Shown: piece by piece, positions 39,140 to 44,771 of the stretch | How positions within the stretch are numbered: position 1 is the stretch's first letter | How the letters are laid out: each line of letters opens with the position of its first letter | Source of the DNA: Oasisia sp. SBJ-2009 | Lineage: Eukaryota; Annelida; Polychaeta; Sabellida; Siboglinidae | Assembly (NCBI GenBank): GCA_964017155.1 | Contig: OZ024858.1 | Span: 24,540,687 to 24,604,686 of the forward strand | Reading direction: 5' to 3' | DNA length: 64,000 bases | Notes under the pieces: generated by a model | The model's input: only the letters and a program-made list of their open reading frames with translations | What the model was told of the DNA's origin: nothing | Databases searched by the model: none | Program-made: the position numbers and the translations under genes

Positions 39140-42100
39140 CATATATATATATATAATATATATATATATATATACATACATACATACATACATACACATA
39201 TATAAACCTATATATATATACATTTATATAGATATTGCCTAAATCATCAGAAACCGAAAGGACTATTAATTTTAAAAAAGGTCACACAAGGGTTGACATT
39301 GGTCCTAGTCGTACTACATAAACTTACCCCGTGGCTTCCATATACTGTATTTGTTTCGTTCGTCCGAGAGAATTTCTCCATTGCTAGAGATCTGCCGGTT
39401 GTGTTTTTCAAACCACCACTGCACCTGACAACAGAGAACAAACATCAAAGTCACAAATATGTCACAATTTGTGTGACAATGAATCATGACTGGTTTTCAG
39501 ACACAATCACACTGCCAGTAACTACAAAGGTTTAATTGTTGAAAAAGTGAATTGTTTTAATATATTCTGAAGATCCAGGTTCCAGTTGCTACATGTGCCA
39601 AATTTCGGCGTTTAATTATTATTCAATGCCATGACATAAGGTCAAAAATGAAAATATACAAACTGATCACAGGTTAGGAAGTTCTATTATCAATCAGTCA
39701 TATATAATATTTCCAAAACTGCGCCGTGTTTGCAGCTTGCAATATTGTGAATAGTAAAATTTTACCATCAAAGGTTTCTTTAAATGAATATTTTCATTGA
39801 CATCTGAAAGATTCATATGGGAACCACTGCTAATCAGGAGCCATGGACTGACCCACTGTTCCATACAACACTTCGACGAGGGGAAGGAACTCTTAGTGAT
39901 AAGGGCACATTCACAATATCAAGGAGGCAAAGCAACCCTTGATACCCTCCCTGTCTGCCCCCCCCCCCCCCAATTCCCACAAACAACCCAGACTGGAGCC
40001 GGCTGATTTATCATTACCAAGTGCTGTTTTCCATTTGCGTGATTTCTTCCTACTCTAGCAGAAAGACAGCCTTCATATTAATCTTGCAGCCAGTCTCCCC
40101 AAAGTATGGCTTGCACATTAATCTTCATGCCTCGCTTGGCAAAAATACAACTCAGCCCCACAACAGACTGATTTATTGAATGTCAAAGATTCTTTGATGT
40201 ATGTGTTGGCTTCTATTACCTCTAAAGACAGGCTGCAGGAACCATGCTGCAGTGAGGACATAGGGGGCACTCCAAGACTGTACAGTGCTGGGACAAAGGG
40301 GGCACTCCAAGACTGTACAGTGCTGGGACACAGGGGGCACTCAAAGACTTCACTGTGTTGGCACAAAGGGGGCACTCCAAGAATTTATTGAGCTGGGACA
40401 AAGGGGGCACACCAAGACTTTACAGTGCTGGGACAAAGGGGGCACTCCAAGACTGTACAGTGCTGGGACAAAGGGGGCACTCAAAGACTGTACAGTGCTG
40501 GGACAAAGGGGGCACTCCAAGACTGTACAGTGCTGGGACAAAGGGGGCACTCCAAGACTGTACAGTGCTGGGACACAGGGGGCACTCAAAGACTTCACTG
40601 TGTTGGGACAAAGGGGGCACTCCAAGAATTTATTGAGCTGGGACAAAGGGGGCACACCAAGACTTTACAGCGCTGAGACAAAGGGGGCACACCAAGACTT
40701 TACAGAGCTGGGACAAAGGGGGCACTACAAGACTGTACAGTGCTGGGACAAAGGGGGCACTCCAAGACTTTACAGAGCTGGGACAAAGGGGACAATCCAA
40801 GACTTTACAGTGCTGAGACAAAGGGGGCACTCCAAGACTGTACAGTGCTGGGACAAAGGGGGCACTCCAAGACTGTACAGTGCTGGGACACAGGGGGCAC
40901 TCAAAGACTTCACTGTGTTGGGACAAAGGGGGCACTCCAAGAATTTATTGAGCTGGGACAAAGGGGGCACACCAAGACTTTACAGCGCTGGGACAAGGGG
41001 GCACTCCAAGACTGTACAGTGCTGGGACAAAGGGGGCACTCCAAGACTGTACAGTGCTGGGACAAAGGGGGCACTCCAAGACTGTACAGTGCTGGGACAA
41101 AGGGGGCACTCCAAGACTTTACAGAGCTGGGACAAAGGGGACAATCCAAGACTTTACAGTGCTGAGACAAAGGGGGCACTCCAAGACTGTACAGTGCTGG
41201 GACAAAGGGGGCACTCCAAGACTGTACAGTGCTGGGACAAAGGGGGCACTCCAAGACTGTACAGTGCTGGGACAAAGGGGGCACTCCAAGACTGTACAGT
41301 GCTGGGACAAAGGGGGCACTCCAAGACTGTACAGTGCTGGGACACAGGGGGCACTCAAAGACTTCACTGTGTTGGGACAAAGGGGGCACTCCAAGAATTT
41401 ATTGAGCTGGGACAAAGGGGGCACACCAAGACTTTACAGCGCTGAGACAAAGGGGGCACACCAAGACTTTACAGAGCTGGGACAAAAGGGGCACACCAAG
41501 CTTTACAGAGCTGGGACAAAGGGGGCACTACAAGACTGTACAGTGCTGGGACAAAGGGGGCACTCCAAGACTTTACAGAGCTGGGACAAAGGGGACAATC
41601 CAAGACTTTACAGTGCTGAGACAAAGGGGGCACTCCAAGACTGTACAGTGCTGGGACAAAGGGGGCACTCCAAGACTGTACAGTGCTGGGACACAGGGGG
41701 CACTCAAAGACTTCACTGTGTTGGGACAAAGGGGGCACTCCAAGAATTTATTGAGCTGGGACAAAGGGGGCACACCAAGACTTTACAGCGCTGGGACAAG
41801 GGGGCACTCCAAGACTGTACAGTGCTGGGACAAAGGGGGCATTCCAAGACTGTACAGTGCTGGGACAAAGGGGGCACTCCAAGACTGTACAGTGCTGGGA
41901 CAAAGGGGGCACTCAAAGACTGTACAGTGCTGGGACAAAGGGGGCACTCCAAGACTTTACAATGCTGGGACAAAGGGGGCACTCCAAGACTGTACAGTGC
42001 TGGGACAAAGGGGGCACTCCAAGACTGTACAGTGCTGGGACACAGGGGGCACTCAAAGACTTCACTGTGTTGGGACAAAGGGGGCACTCCAAGAATTTAT

Positions 42101-44724
42101 TGAGCTGGGACAAAGGGGGCACACCAAGACTTTACAGCGCTGAGACAAAGGGGGCACACCAAGACTTTACAGAGCTGGGACAAAAGGGGCACACCAAGAC
42201 TTTACAGAGCTGGGACAAAGGGGGCACTACAAGACTGTACAGTGCTGGGACAAAGGGGGCACTCCAAGACTTTACAGAGCTGGGACAAAGGGGACAATCC
42301 AAGACTTTACAGTGCTGAGACAAAGGGGGCACTCCAAGACTGTACAGTGCTGGGACAAAGGGGGCACTCCAAGACTGTATAGTGCTGGGACACAGGGGGC
42401 ACTCAAAGACTTCACTGTGTTGGGACAAAGGGGGCACTCCAAGAATTTATTGAGCTGGGACAAAGGGGGCACACCAAGACTTTACAGAGCTGGGACAAAA
42501 GGGGCACACCAAGACTTTACAGAGCTGGGACAAAGGGGACAATCCAAGACTGTACAGTGCTGGGACAAAGGGGGCACTCCAAGACATGGTAATGCTGCGA
42601 AAGAAGGGCGCATTTCAAGACATGTTAATGCTGGGTTAGAAGGGGGCATTCCAAGACATGTTAATGCTGGGTTAGAAGGGGGCATTCCAAGACATGTTAA
42701 TGCTGGGTTAGAAGGGGGCATTCCAAGTCATATTAATGGTGGGTTAGAAGGGGGCATTCCAAGTCATATTAATGCTGGGTTAGAAGGGGGCATTCCAAGA
42801 CATGTTAATGCTAGGTTAGAAGGGGGCATTCCAAGTCATATTAATGCTGGGTTAGAAGGGGGCATTCCAAGACATGTTAATGCTGGGTTAGAAGGGGGCA
42901 TTCCAAGTCATATTAATGGTGGGTTAGAAGGGGGCATTCCAAGTCATATTAATGCTGGGTTAGAAGGGGGCATTCCAAGACAAGTTAATGCTAGGTTAGA
43001 AGGGGGCATTCCAAGTCATATTAATGCTGGGTTAGAAGGGGGCATTCCAAGACATGTTAATGCTAGGTTAGAAGGGGGCATTCCAAGACATGTTAATGCT
43101 AGGTTAGAACGGGGCATTCCAAGTCATATTAATGCTGGGTTAGAAGGGGGCATTCCAAGACATGTTAATGCTGGGTTAGAAGGGGGCATTCCAAGTCATA
43201 TTAATGGTGGGTTAGAAGGGGGCATTCCAAGTCATATTAATGCTGGGTTAGAAGGGGGCATTCCAAGACATGTTAATGCTAGGTTAGAAGGGGGCATTCC
43301 AAGTCATATTAATGCTGGGTTAGAAGGGGGCATTCCAAGACATGTTAATGCTAGGTTAGAAGGGGGCATTCCAAGTCATATTAATGCTGGGTTAGAAGGG
43401 GGCATTCCAAGACATGTTAATGCTGTGTTAGAAAGGGGCATTCCAAGACATGTTAATGCTGGGTTAGAAGGGGGCATTCCAAGACATGTTAATGCTAGGT
43501 TAGAAGGGGGCATTCCAATATATGTTAATGCGCACTCGAAGACATGCCAATATAGTGATAGAAGGGGGATGCAAAGATCTGCTAATAGTTGTGATCTGTC
43601 TGCAAGACCAATGTTCTTAATTTCAACATTGAACCCATGATTCTTTCAAATAGTGTTAAACAAAACATTTGATTCATAAATATCTTCGAAGGTGGATGAT
43701 CCCTATACTCATAACTGCTAATTGGGATTGAGTATATACATCCACTGAAGTACCTGCTAATTATGTCCACATTTACTGATTCCAGATTACAGTTTTACTA
43801 AACAGTACCAGATAAATGTAAAAGACTCAGGAGGCAATATACCACAAATGACGGAAACAAGACGACTTACTTTGTGTGGTTCCTGACTGGTGATGCTACA
43901 CACAAACTCGACTGTGTCTCCAACAGATGCAAACTTCACCTGCGGTCGGTTGCGCATGTAGGGGGAGGCTGGAAGTAGAGATGAACACTCACAAATACAC
44001 TTCAATAAGACTTCTTTAAAACATTTTTGAAAGGTGAACAATGTCAGAATTTTAAACAATTTGTACAAAAATCAACATGAAGTCAACATGTTGTATTGGG
44101 CATTGAATTCTTGCATGTTTTTGTGTATGAAATTTGTGCTTACTTTGTATAATATGTTGGTATAAAGTTTTAGAATGTGTTATACTGATTTTTGTTTGTT
44201 CACAACCATACGAGTACATGTGCACTGTCATGAATGCATGACGACGCATTGCACAGAAAGCCAGGCAGATGGGCGGACGGACGGACGGACGGACGGACGG
44301 ACGGACGGACGGACTGGCGGGCGGGCAGGCAGGCTCACCAGACACACACCACACACACGCATGCACACGCATGCACATGCACGCACCCGCACCACACACA
44401 CACACACTCGCCAAACCTTCAGAGCACATACAAAAATGGTTTTTCGTATCACGCTGCTAAATCTTTCAAGTTTACCATGTTGCTAGAATCATGTACTATT
44501 AACAACTACCGCTAAGCACTGTCTCTAGCAAATCATTAAACTCATTTAACAAATTGTATACAACATTTTAGCAATAAAGTCAGATGACCCACCATGCATG
44601 CTGGCATGATGTGTCCTTAGGAACTTTTGCGAGTTAACAATACAGATACAGAACTATTACCATCAGCGACGTTCCTCCATACAGTGGTTGCTATGAACAA
44701 CAGTGTTGCTTGTAGCAACATCAT
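8321..44724 (-). CDS. Ig-DB-FN3 type I membrane protein (IGDB-like), 37 coding exons, 1,597 residues
   Basis: Hand-built model, coding exons from 5' to 3': 44661-44724, 43871-43968, 39328-39424, 38573-38689, 37887-37937, 37302-37430, 35947-36102, 35292-35467, 34762-34897, 34010-34066, 33289-33426, 32739-32891, 31357-31508, 30548-30686, 29895-29963, 29051-29185, 26601-26765, 25776-25930, 23950-24094, 23437-23475, 22929-23045, 21973-22125, 20196-20347, 19749-19881, 18066-18317, 17397-17693, 16610-16669, 15754-15894, 14214-14366, 13185-13342, 12744-12870, 11926-12077, 10758-10890, 10118-10150, 9645-9735, 9033-9114, 8321-8509. All introns are GT..AG, all phases match and the total is 4,794 nt. 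Domain order: signal peptide 1-20; Ig 22-125; DB 143-237, FN3 238-341; DB 361-457, FN3 458-554; DB 578-677, FN3 678-777; DB 791-880, FN3 881-975; Ig 976-1059; Ig 1060-1158; DB 1179-1276; FN3 1277-1371; FN3 1372-1466; membrane helix about 1482-1503; tail to 1597. DB modules with 12 cysteines beside Ig and FN3 domains are known from nematode IGDB proteins. A surface adhesion or receptor role is inferred. No enzyme domain is present. Confidence 0.9.
8860..8900. repeat. (CA)n microsatellite
   Basis: Pure CA run at about 8872-8893 in the last intron. Confidence 0.8.
9033..9114 (-). CDS. Cytoplasmic exon with FENPTY motif
   Basis: An 82-nt exon that takes phase 2 and leaves in phase 0, which is what the exons on either side need. 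It starts with a basic stop-transfer stretch (RNRTRSRQQ) and then reads [17 protein letters not shown]-x-NPxY is the known recognition motif for PTB-domain adaptors and clathrin-linked endocytosis, and the tyrosine could be phosphorylated. Acceptor TTTCAG, donor GTAATG. Confidence 0.8.
9645..10150 (-). CDS. Juxtamembrane mini-exon and transmembrane helix exon
   Basis: Exon 10118-10150 is only 33 nt ([11 protein letters not shown], phase 1-1). Exon 9645-9735 encodes [18 protein letters not shown] and then continues [12 protein letters not shown], a single hydrophobic helix of about 22 residues with a His-Met-Arg inner edge, ending in phase 2. Together with the N-terminal signal peptide this predicts a type I single-pass topology. 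Confidence 0.85.
10758..12077 (-). CDS. FN3 domain 6 (membrane-proximal)
   Basis: Exons 11926-12077 (phase 1 to 0) and 10758-10890 (0 to 1). Landmarks: [59 protein letters not shown]. It follows FN3 domain 5 without a linker or DB module between them. A retroposon-like sequence (10,945-11,510) sits in its phase-0 intron. Confidence 0.88.
10945..11510 (+). mobile_element. Probable SINE-like retroposon in the FN3-6 intron
   Basis: The segment gtgtctttcggaagagacac and the following block resemble the conserved core (cggaygrgacgttaaac) found in some vertebrate and invertebrate SINE families, and the 3' end near 11,475-11,512 has an aataaa followed by short (ttctgattccga) tail repeats typical of retroposon ends. 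Boundaries are approximate and no target duplication was verified. Confidence 0.4.
12511..12664. repeat. Compound tetranucleotide microsatellite (CCGT)n-(CCGC)n
   Basis: About 22 perfect CCGT units run directly into about 16 perfect CCGC units in the intron between FN3 domains 5 and 6. Both blocks are essentially uninterrupted, implying recent expansion. Confidence 0.95.
12744..13342 (-). CDS. FN3 domain 5
   Basis: Exons 13185-13342 (phase 1 to 0) and 12744-12870 (0 to 1). Landmarks: [51 protein letters not shown] (with an NVT site), LIIKTM. The donor is GTT|GTAAGT. The membrane-side FN3 pair begins here. Confidence 0.87.
14050..14167 (-). mobile_element. tRNA-derived SINE (head region)
   Basis: The minus strand contains a good Pol III B box (GGTTCGAATCC, 14104-14114) and A box (TGGCCCAGGGG, 14147-14157) 32 bases apart, as in a tRNA. 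The anticodon stem is degenerate (only a four-pair stem with a six-base loop) and there is no clean acceptor stem, so it is a SINE head and not a working tRNA gene. It sits in the intron between DB module 5 and FN3 domain 5, in the sense direction of the gene. Confidence 0.65.
14214..15894 (-). CDS. DB module 5
   Basis: Exons 15754-15894 and 14214-14366, both phase 1-1. First half [15 protein letters not shown] ... EC ... LC; second half [25 protein letters not shown]. Twelve cysteines. It is the only DB module preceded by Ig domains rather than by an FN3 domain. Confidence 0.86.
16610..16669 (-). CDS. Linker exon 5 before DB module 5
   Basis: A 60-nt phase 1-1 exon encoding an acidic to neutral spacer ([20 protein letters not shown]). 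Acceptor TTTCAG, donor GTAGGT. Confidence 0.75.
16960..17335. repeat. Tandem repeat of about 165-200 bp, two copies, beside the Ig 3 exon
   Basis: Two related copies share blocks such as caatgctgcaaacatgctc and ctgcacaagtgtattt and each ends in tagacttac. The same family recurs at 21,415-21,972. Confidence 0.75.
17397..17693 (-). CDS. Ig domain 3 (single exon)
   Basis: A 297-nt phase 1-1 exon. Signature: [49 protein letters not shown]. The extra cysteine two residues after the B-strand Cys (VCAFC) may be unpaired. Potential N-glycosylation sites at NRT and NIS. Donor GTATGT. Confidence 0.9.
18066..18317 (-). CDS. Ig domain 2 (single exon)
   Basis: A 252-nt phase 1-1 exon. Core signature: [42 protein letters not shown]. 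Acceptor TTCCTAG, donor GTAAGTT. An I-set-like Ig fold of about 84 residues with potential N-glycosylation sites at NGS and NDT. It is followed directly by Ig domain 3. Confidence 0.9.
18508..18551. repeat. (AT)n microsatellite
   Basis: Pure AT run in the intron between FN3 domain 4 and the Ig pair. Confidence 0.9.
18809..18877. repeat. (GAGT)n microsatellite
   Basis: About 16-17 uninterrupted gagt units. Confidence 0.95.
19349..19628. mobile_element. MITE family A, copy 1 (280 bp)
   Basis: Imperfect terminal inverted repeats of about 41 bp: tgtgaccccagctgaccaaa at the left and, at the right, the reverse complement with few mismatches (gtcagccggggtcaca ends the element). The inner TIR block gagtgataagt is also conserved. 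It has no coding capacity. A second copy lies at 58,312-58,785. A target duplication is not clear. Confidence 0.75.
19749..20347 (-). CDS. FN3 domain 4
   Basis: Exons 20196-20347 (phase 1 to 0) and 19749-19881 (0 to 1). Landmarks: [58 protein letters not shown]. This closes the fourth linker-DB-FN3 cassette. Confidence 0.87.
21415..21972. repeat. Tandem repeat of about 165-200 bp, three copies, ending at the DB-4 donor
   Basis: Three degenerate copies, each with caatgctgcaaacatgctc, ctgcacaagtgtattt (or gctcaagtgtattt), cgtagcaaat and a terminal (t/c)agacttac-like end. The last copy ends exactly at the 5' splice site of exon 21973-22125. Related copies stand at 16,960-17,335. Confidence 0.78.
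21973..23045 (-). CDS. DB module 4
   Basis: Exons 22929-23045 and 21973-22125, both phase 1-1. First half [15 protein letters not shown] ... QC ... IC; second half [25 protein letters not shown]. Twelve cysteines. The shortest first half of the five. The intron contains a LINE remnant, and the donor side of the second exon abuts a roughly 165-bp tandem repeat. Confidence 0.86.
22394..22606 (+). pseudogene. LINE ORF2 C-terminal remnant 1
   Basis: An open plus-strand stretch of 70 codons with the familiar C-terminal pattern of non-LTR retrotransposon polymerase proteins: [20 protein letters not shown] followed by [14 protein letters not shown], then a stop. It is 5'-truncated and followed by an AT-rich tail with aataaaat. 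It lies antisense within the intron of DB module 4. Confidence 0.7.
23437..23475 (-). CDS. Linker exon 4 (39 nt) before DB module 4
   Basis: A very small phase 1-1 exon encoding [13 protein letters not shown], with an NFT glycosylation site like linker 1. Acceptor ATTTCAG, donor GTATGT. Its position and phase match the other linker exons. Confidence 0.7.
23950..25930 (-). CDS. FN3 domain 3
   Basis: Exons 25776-25930 (phase 1 to 0) and 23950-24094 (0 to 1). Landmarks: [50 protein letters not shown]. The donor of the second exon is GTTGGT, weaker than the others but the only one that keeps phase. The intron that splits this domain is almost wholly an 18-bp minisatellite. Confidence 0.86.
24148..25758. 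repeat. 18-bp minisatellite filling an intron, about 89 copies
   Basis: The unit agaagccaatcacccacc (variants: ggaagc, cactcacc, cactcagc, attatcc) is tandemly repeated across 1.6 kb. The intron is 24,095-25,775, so the array takes up about 96% of it, reaching within 17 bases of the donor and about 52 bases of the acceptor. Long open frames across it are periodic artefacts. Confidence 0.97.
26050..26468. repeat. Minisatellite of about 15-18 bp units (cagggaccatgacct)
   Basis: Tandem units around gcagggaccatgacctcc with a higher-order duplication of about 118 bp (26,215-26,330 versus 26,300-26,400). It lies in the 670-bp intron between DB module 3 and FN3 domain 3. Confidence 0.92.
26601..29185 (-). 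CDS. DB module 3
   Basis: Exons 29051-29185 and 26601-26765, both phase 1-1. First half [15 protein letters not shown] ... FC ... EC; second half [25 protein letters not shown]. Twelve cysteines. The 2.3-kb intron between the halves contains the 23-bp array, whose edge is about 11 bases from the acceptor of the second half, and the 722-bp inverted-repeat transposon. Confidence 0.86.
26777..27675. repeat. 23-bp minisatellite, about 39 copies, next to a splice acceptor
   Basis: Unit gactctctcagtacagtcaacac (written here in parts: gactctctc, agtacagtc, aacac), with ccgta and agta variants grouped regionally. The array begins about 11 bases upstream of the acceptor of exon 26601-26765, so branch point and polypyrimidine tract of that intron must lie inside or at the edge of the array. 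Confidence 0.96.
28159..28880 (+). mobile_element. 722-bp DNA transposon-like element with 35-bp terminal inverted repeats
   Basis: The left end (aggcctag then aaaataaatacc, ttgtttccgatttc; 28159-28193) matches the reverse complement of the right end (28846-28880) at 34 of 35 bases. The interior holds coding-like sequence (see 28455-28771). It has no transposase and sits in the intron of DB module 3. Such high TIR identity implies recent activity. The target duplication is not evident. Confidence 0.8.
28455..28771 (+). pseudogene. Coding-like insert inside the inverted-repeat element (possible captured gene fragment)
   Basis: An ATG at 28455 opens a frame beginning [20 protein letters not shown], basic and free of acidic residues like a mitochondrial presequence. 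From about 28546 a second frame (about one base off) reads [18 protein letters not shown] and then [33 protein letters not shown] and continues to a stop at about 28771. The composition of the second part is that of a folded protein. I do not recognise it. A single indel or a lost splice would join the two frames; I have not joined them. Confidence 0.4.
29330..29612. repeat. 31-bp purine-rich minisatellite
   Basis: Units of gaggaacagaggggaggg + aagaagggaggga, about seven near-perfect copies plus degenerate flanks, in the intron between linker 3 and DB module 3. The transcribed (minus) RNA is a long polypyrimidine tract here. Confidence 0.93.
29895..29963 (-). CDS. Linker exon 3 before DB module 3 (Ser/Thr/Pro-rich)
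   Basis: A 69-nt phase 1-1 exon encoding a Thr/Ser/Pro-rich spacer ([18 protein letters not shown]), a plausible O-glycosylated stalk. Acceptor TTGACAG, donor GTAAGC. Confidence 0.72.
30548..31508 (-). CDS. FN3 domain 2
   Basis: Exons 31357-31508 (phase 1 to 0) and 30548-30686 (0 to 1). Landmarks: [60 protein letters not shown]. Standard FN3 order. Confidence 0.87.
32130..32635. repeat. 15-bp purine-rich minisatellite (aaggaaaagacagaa)
   Basis: About 33 variant copies of gacaaggaaaagacagaa in the intron downstream of DB module 2; the RNA of the gene is polypyrimidine. The open frames on both strands are periodicity artefacts (Lys/Glu/Asp on plus, Phe/Leu/Ser on minus). Confidence 0.94.
32739..33426 (-). 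CDS. DB module 2
   Basis: Exons 33289-33426 and 32739-32891, both phase 1-1. First half [16 protein letters not shown] ... KC ... PC; second half [25 protein letters not shown]. Twelve cysteines in all. The chosen acceptor (CTGCAG at 32892-32897) gives the family motif [10 protein letters not shown] second in-frame AG 18 bases downstream would delete six residues of that motif and is less likely. Confidence 0.85.
33731..34027 (-). repeat. 55-bp tandem repeat that includes the exon 34010-34066 splice donor
   Basis: ccagg marks recur at 33734, 33789, 33844, 33899, 33954 and 34009, an exact 55-base period. On the minus strand each unit carries GGGTATCTGCCTG|GTGAGTGACA (or a near variant), the end of the linker-2 exon and its donor. 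The copy at 34009 is the real boundary and the other five lie downstream in the intron. Confidence 0.93.
34010..34066 (-). CDS. Linker exon 2 before DB module 2
   Basis: A 57-nt phase 1-1 exon, Pro/Gly-rich ([19 protein letters not shown]). Its last bases and its donor GTGAGTGACAG are repeated five more times downstream in the intron at a 55-bp period (see the repeat at 33731-34027). Confidence 0.8.
34464..34613 (+). pseudogene. LINE ORF2 C-terminal remnant 2
   Basis: An open frame ending TAA at 34611 reads [20 protein letters not shown], then [17 protein letters not shown], the usual end of a CR1/Jockey-like reverse transcriptase (Y-hSFFP-TI--WN ... S--SF---L). It continues as a 3' UTR ending in a (taa)n, (aag)n tail at about 34735-34755. 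It is 5'-truncated and antisense in the intron after FN3 domain 1; the tail reaches the FN3-1b splice donor. Confidence 0.75.
34762..35467 (-). CDS. FN3 domain 1
   Basis: Exons 35292-35467 (phase 1 to 0) and 34762-34897 (0 to 1). FN3 landmarks are [21 protein letters not shown] (B-strand Trp), [28 protein letters not shown] and VHTPPV. The phase-0 intron in the C'-E region is shared by all six FN3 domains. The donor of the first exon is GGT|GTAATT. The alternative two bases earlier would bring a stop codon into the next exon, so it is rejected. Confidence 0.88.
35947..37430 (-). CDS. DB module 1
   Basis: Two phase 1-1 exons, 37302-37430 and 35947-36102. First half: [15 protein letters not shown] ... 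RC ... HC (six cysteines). Second half: [18 protein letters not shown] then DIC ... VC ... AC (six cysteines). The DGxNHxxCC and CLxxC patterns are those of the DB module family, a cysteine-rich extracellular domain of about 100 residues with six predicted disulfides and unknown function. The intron between the halves carries the 38-39-bp purine-rich array. Confidence 0.85.
36440..37286. repeat. Purine-rich minisatellite of 38-39 bp units, about 20 copies
   Basis: Units of gggagggtgagagggaga + gggagggggaagagggaca, with tggaga variants. It fills about 70% of the intron inside DB module 1 and stops about 15 bases from the donor of exon 37302-37430. Confidence 0.95.
37649..37723. repeat. 12-bp tandem repeat (gcacatttggct), six copies
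   Basis: Six perfect head-to-tail copies in the intron between linker 1 and DB module 1. Confidence 0.95.
37887..37937 (-). CDS. Linker exon 1 before DB module 1
   Basis: A 51-nt phase 1-1 exon encoding about 17 residues ([18 protein letters not shown]) with an NFT glycosylation site. The donor is GTGGGT; this choice, rather than GTAAAC four bases on, keeps the phase with the next exon. Confidence 0.75.
38573..43968 (-). CDS. Ig domain 1, split over three exons
   Basis: Exons 43871-43968 (phase 1 to 0), 39328-39424 (0 to 1) and 38573-38689 (1 to 1). The B-strand cysteine is in [12 protein letters not shown], the core tryptophan in VQWWFEKHN, and the F-strand cysteine in the classic [13 protein letters not shown]. 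One Ig fold of about 104 residues. Potential N-glycosylation sites lie at SNVSS and TNTS. The 4.4-kb second intron holds the 35- and 36-bp minisatellites. Unlike Ig domains 2 and 3, which are single exons, this Ig is cut twice, which suggests a separate origin. Confidence 0.88.
38868..39200. repeat. Two long (AT)n tracts in an intron
   Basis: Runs at about 38,868-38,915 and 39,070-39,175 separated by AT-rich sequence, with a short (CATA)n at 39,173-39,195. Confidence 0.9.
40260..42582. repeat. 35-bp minisatellite with higher-order structure, about 66 copies
   Basis: The unit is ggacaaagggggcactcc + aagactgtacagtgctg. Distinct variants (acttcactgtgttg; gaatttattgagctg; gactttacagcgctg) follow each other as a fixed trio that recurs about every 315-455 bases, at or near 40,331, 40,571, 40,891, 41,344, 41,694, 42,042 and 42,393. 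It lies in the intron inside Ig domain 1. Confidence 0.97.
42583..43535. repeat. 36-bp minisatellite, sister of the 35-bp array, about 26 copies
   Basis: The unit gggttagaagggggcattcc + aagacatgttaatgct has the same skeleton as the 35-bp unit (aagggggca-tccaagac) plus one base. It joins the 35-bp array directly, through two or three intermediate units at 42,575-42,640. Two main variants, aagacatgtt and aagtcatatt, alternate. The 36-base length keeps one frame open for over 300 codons by chance. Confidence 0.96.
44268..44335. repeat. (GGAC)n/(GGCG) tetranucleotide repeat followed by CA-rich tract
   Basis: About ten ggac units, then gggc/ggca, then a CA-rich stretch to 44,408. It is the reverse-complement type of the 12.5-kb microsatellite, in the first coding intron region of the same gene. 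Confidence 0.92.
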
Positions 44725-44771
44725 TCCTCTCACCAGATGGCACTCATGTGCCTAGAAGGCAGTCAGGTGAT
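44661..44771 (-). CDS. Exon with the start codon and signal peptide
   Basis: The acceptor AG lies at 44772-44773 and the donor GTAATAG begins at 44660. Translation starts at 44724 with two adjacent Met codons. An in-frame TAG ten codons upstream rules out an earlier start in this exon. The peptide [16 protein letters not shown] has a hydrophobic core followed by RNVAD and then A-S from the next exon, a normal secretory signal with likely cleavage near residues 19-23. The exon ends in phase 1. Because it begins with a 3' splice site, at least one non-coding exon must lie upstream. Confidence 0.85.
44730..44747 (-). promoter_or_regulatory. Five-codon upstream ORF in the 5' leader
   Basis: ATG AGT GCC ATC TGG TGA ends five bases before the main ATG, in a different frame. 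Such a short uORF could damp translation of the main ORF. Its presence is seen; the effect is inferred. Confidence 0.4.

Noticed and set aside
40285..43640. Plus-strand open frames of 349-442 codons
   Set aside because: They run through the 35- and 36-bp arrays. Unit lengths (35 x 3 = 105; 36) keep frames open by periodicity. No start context, splice or domain supports them.
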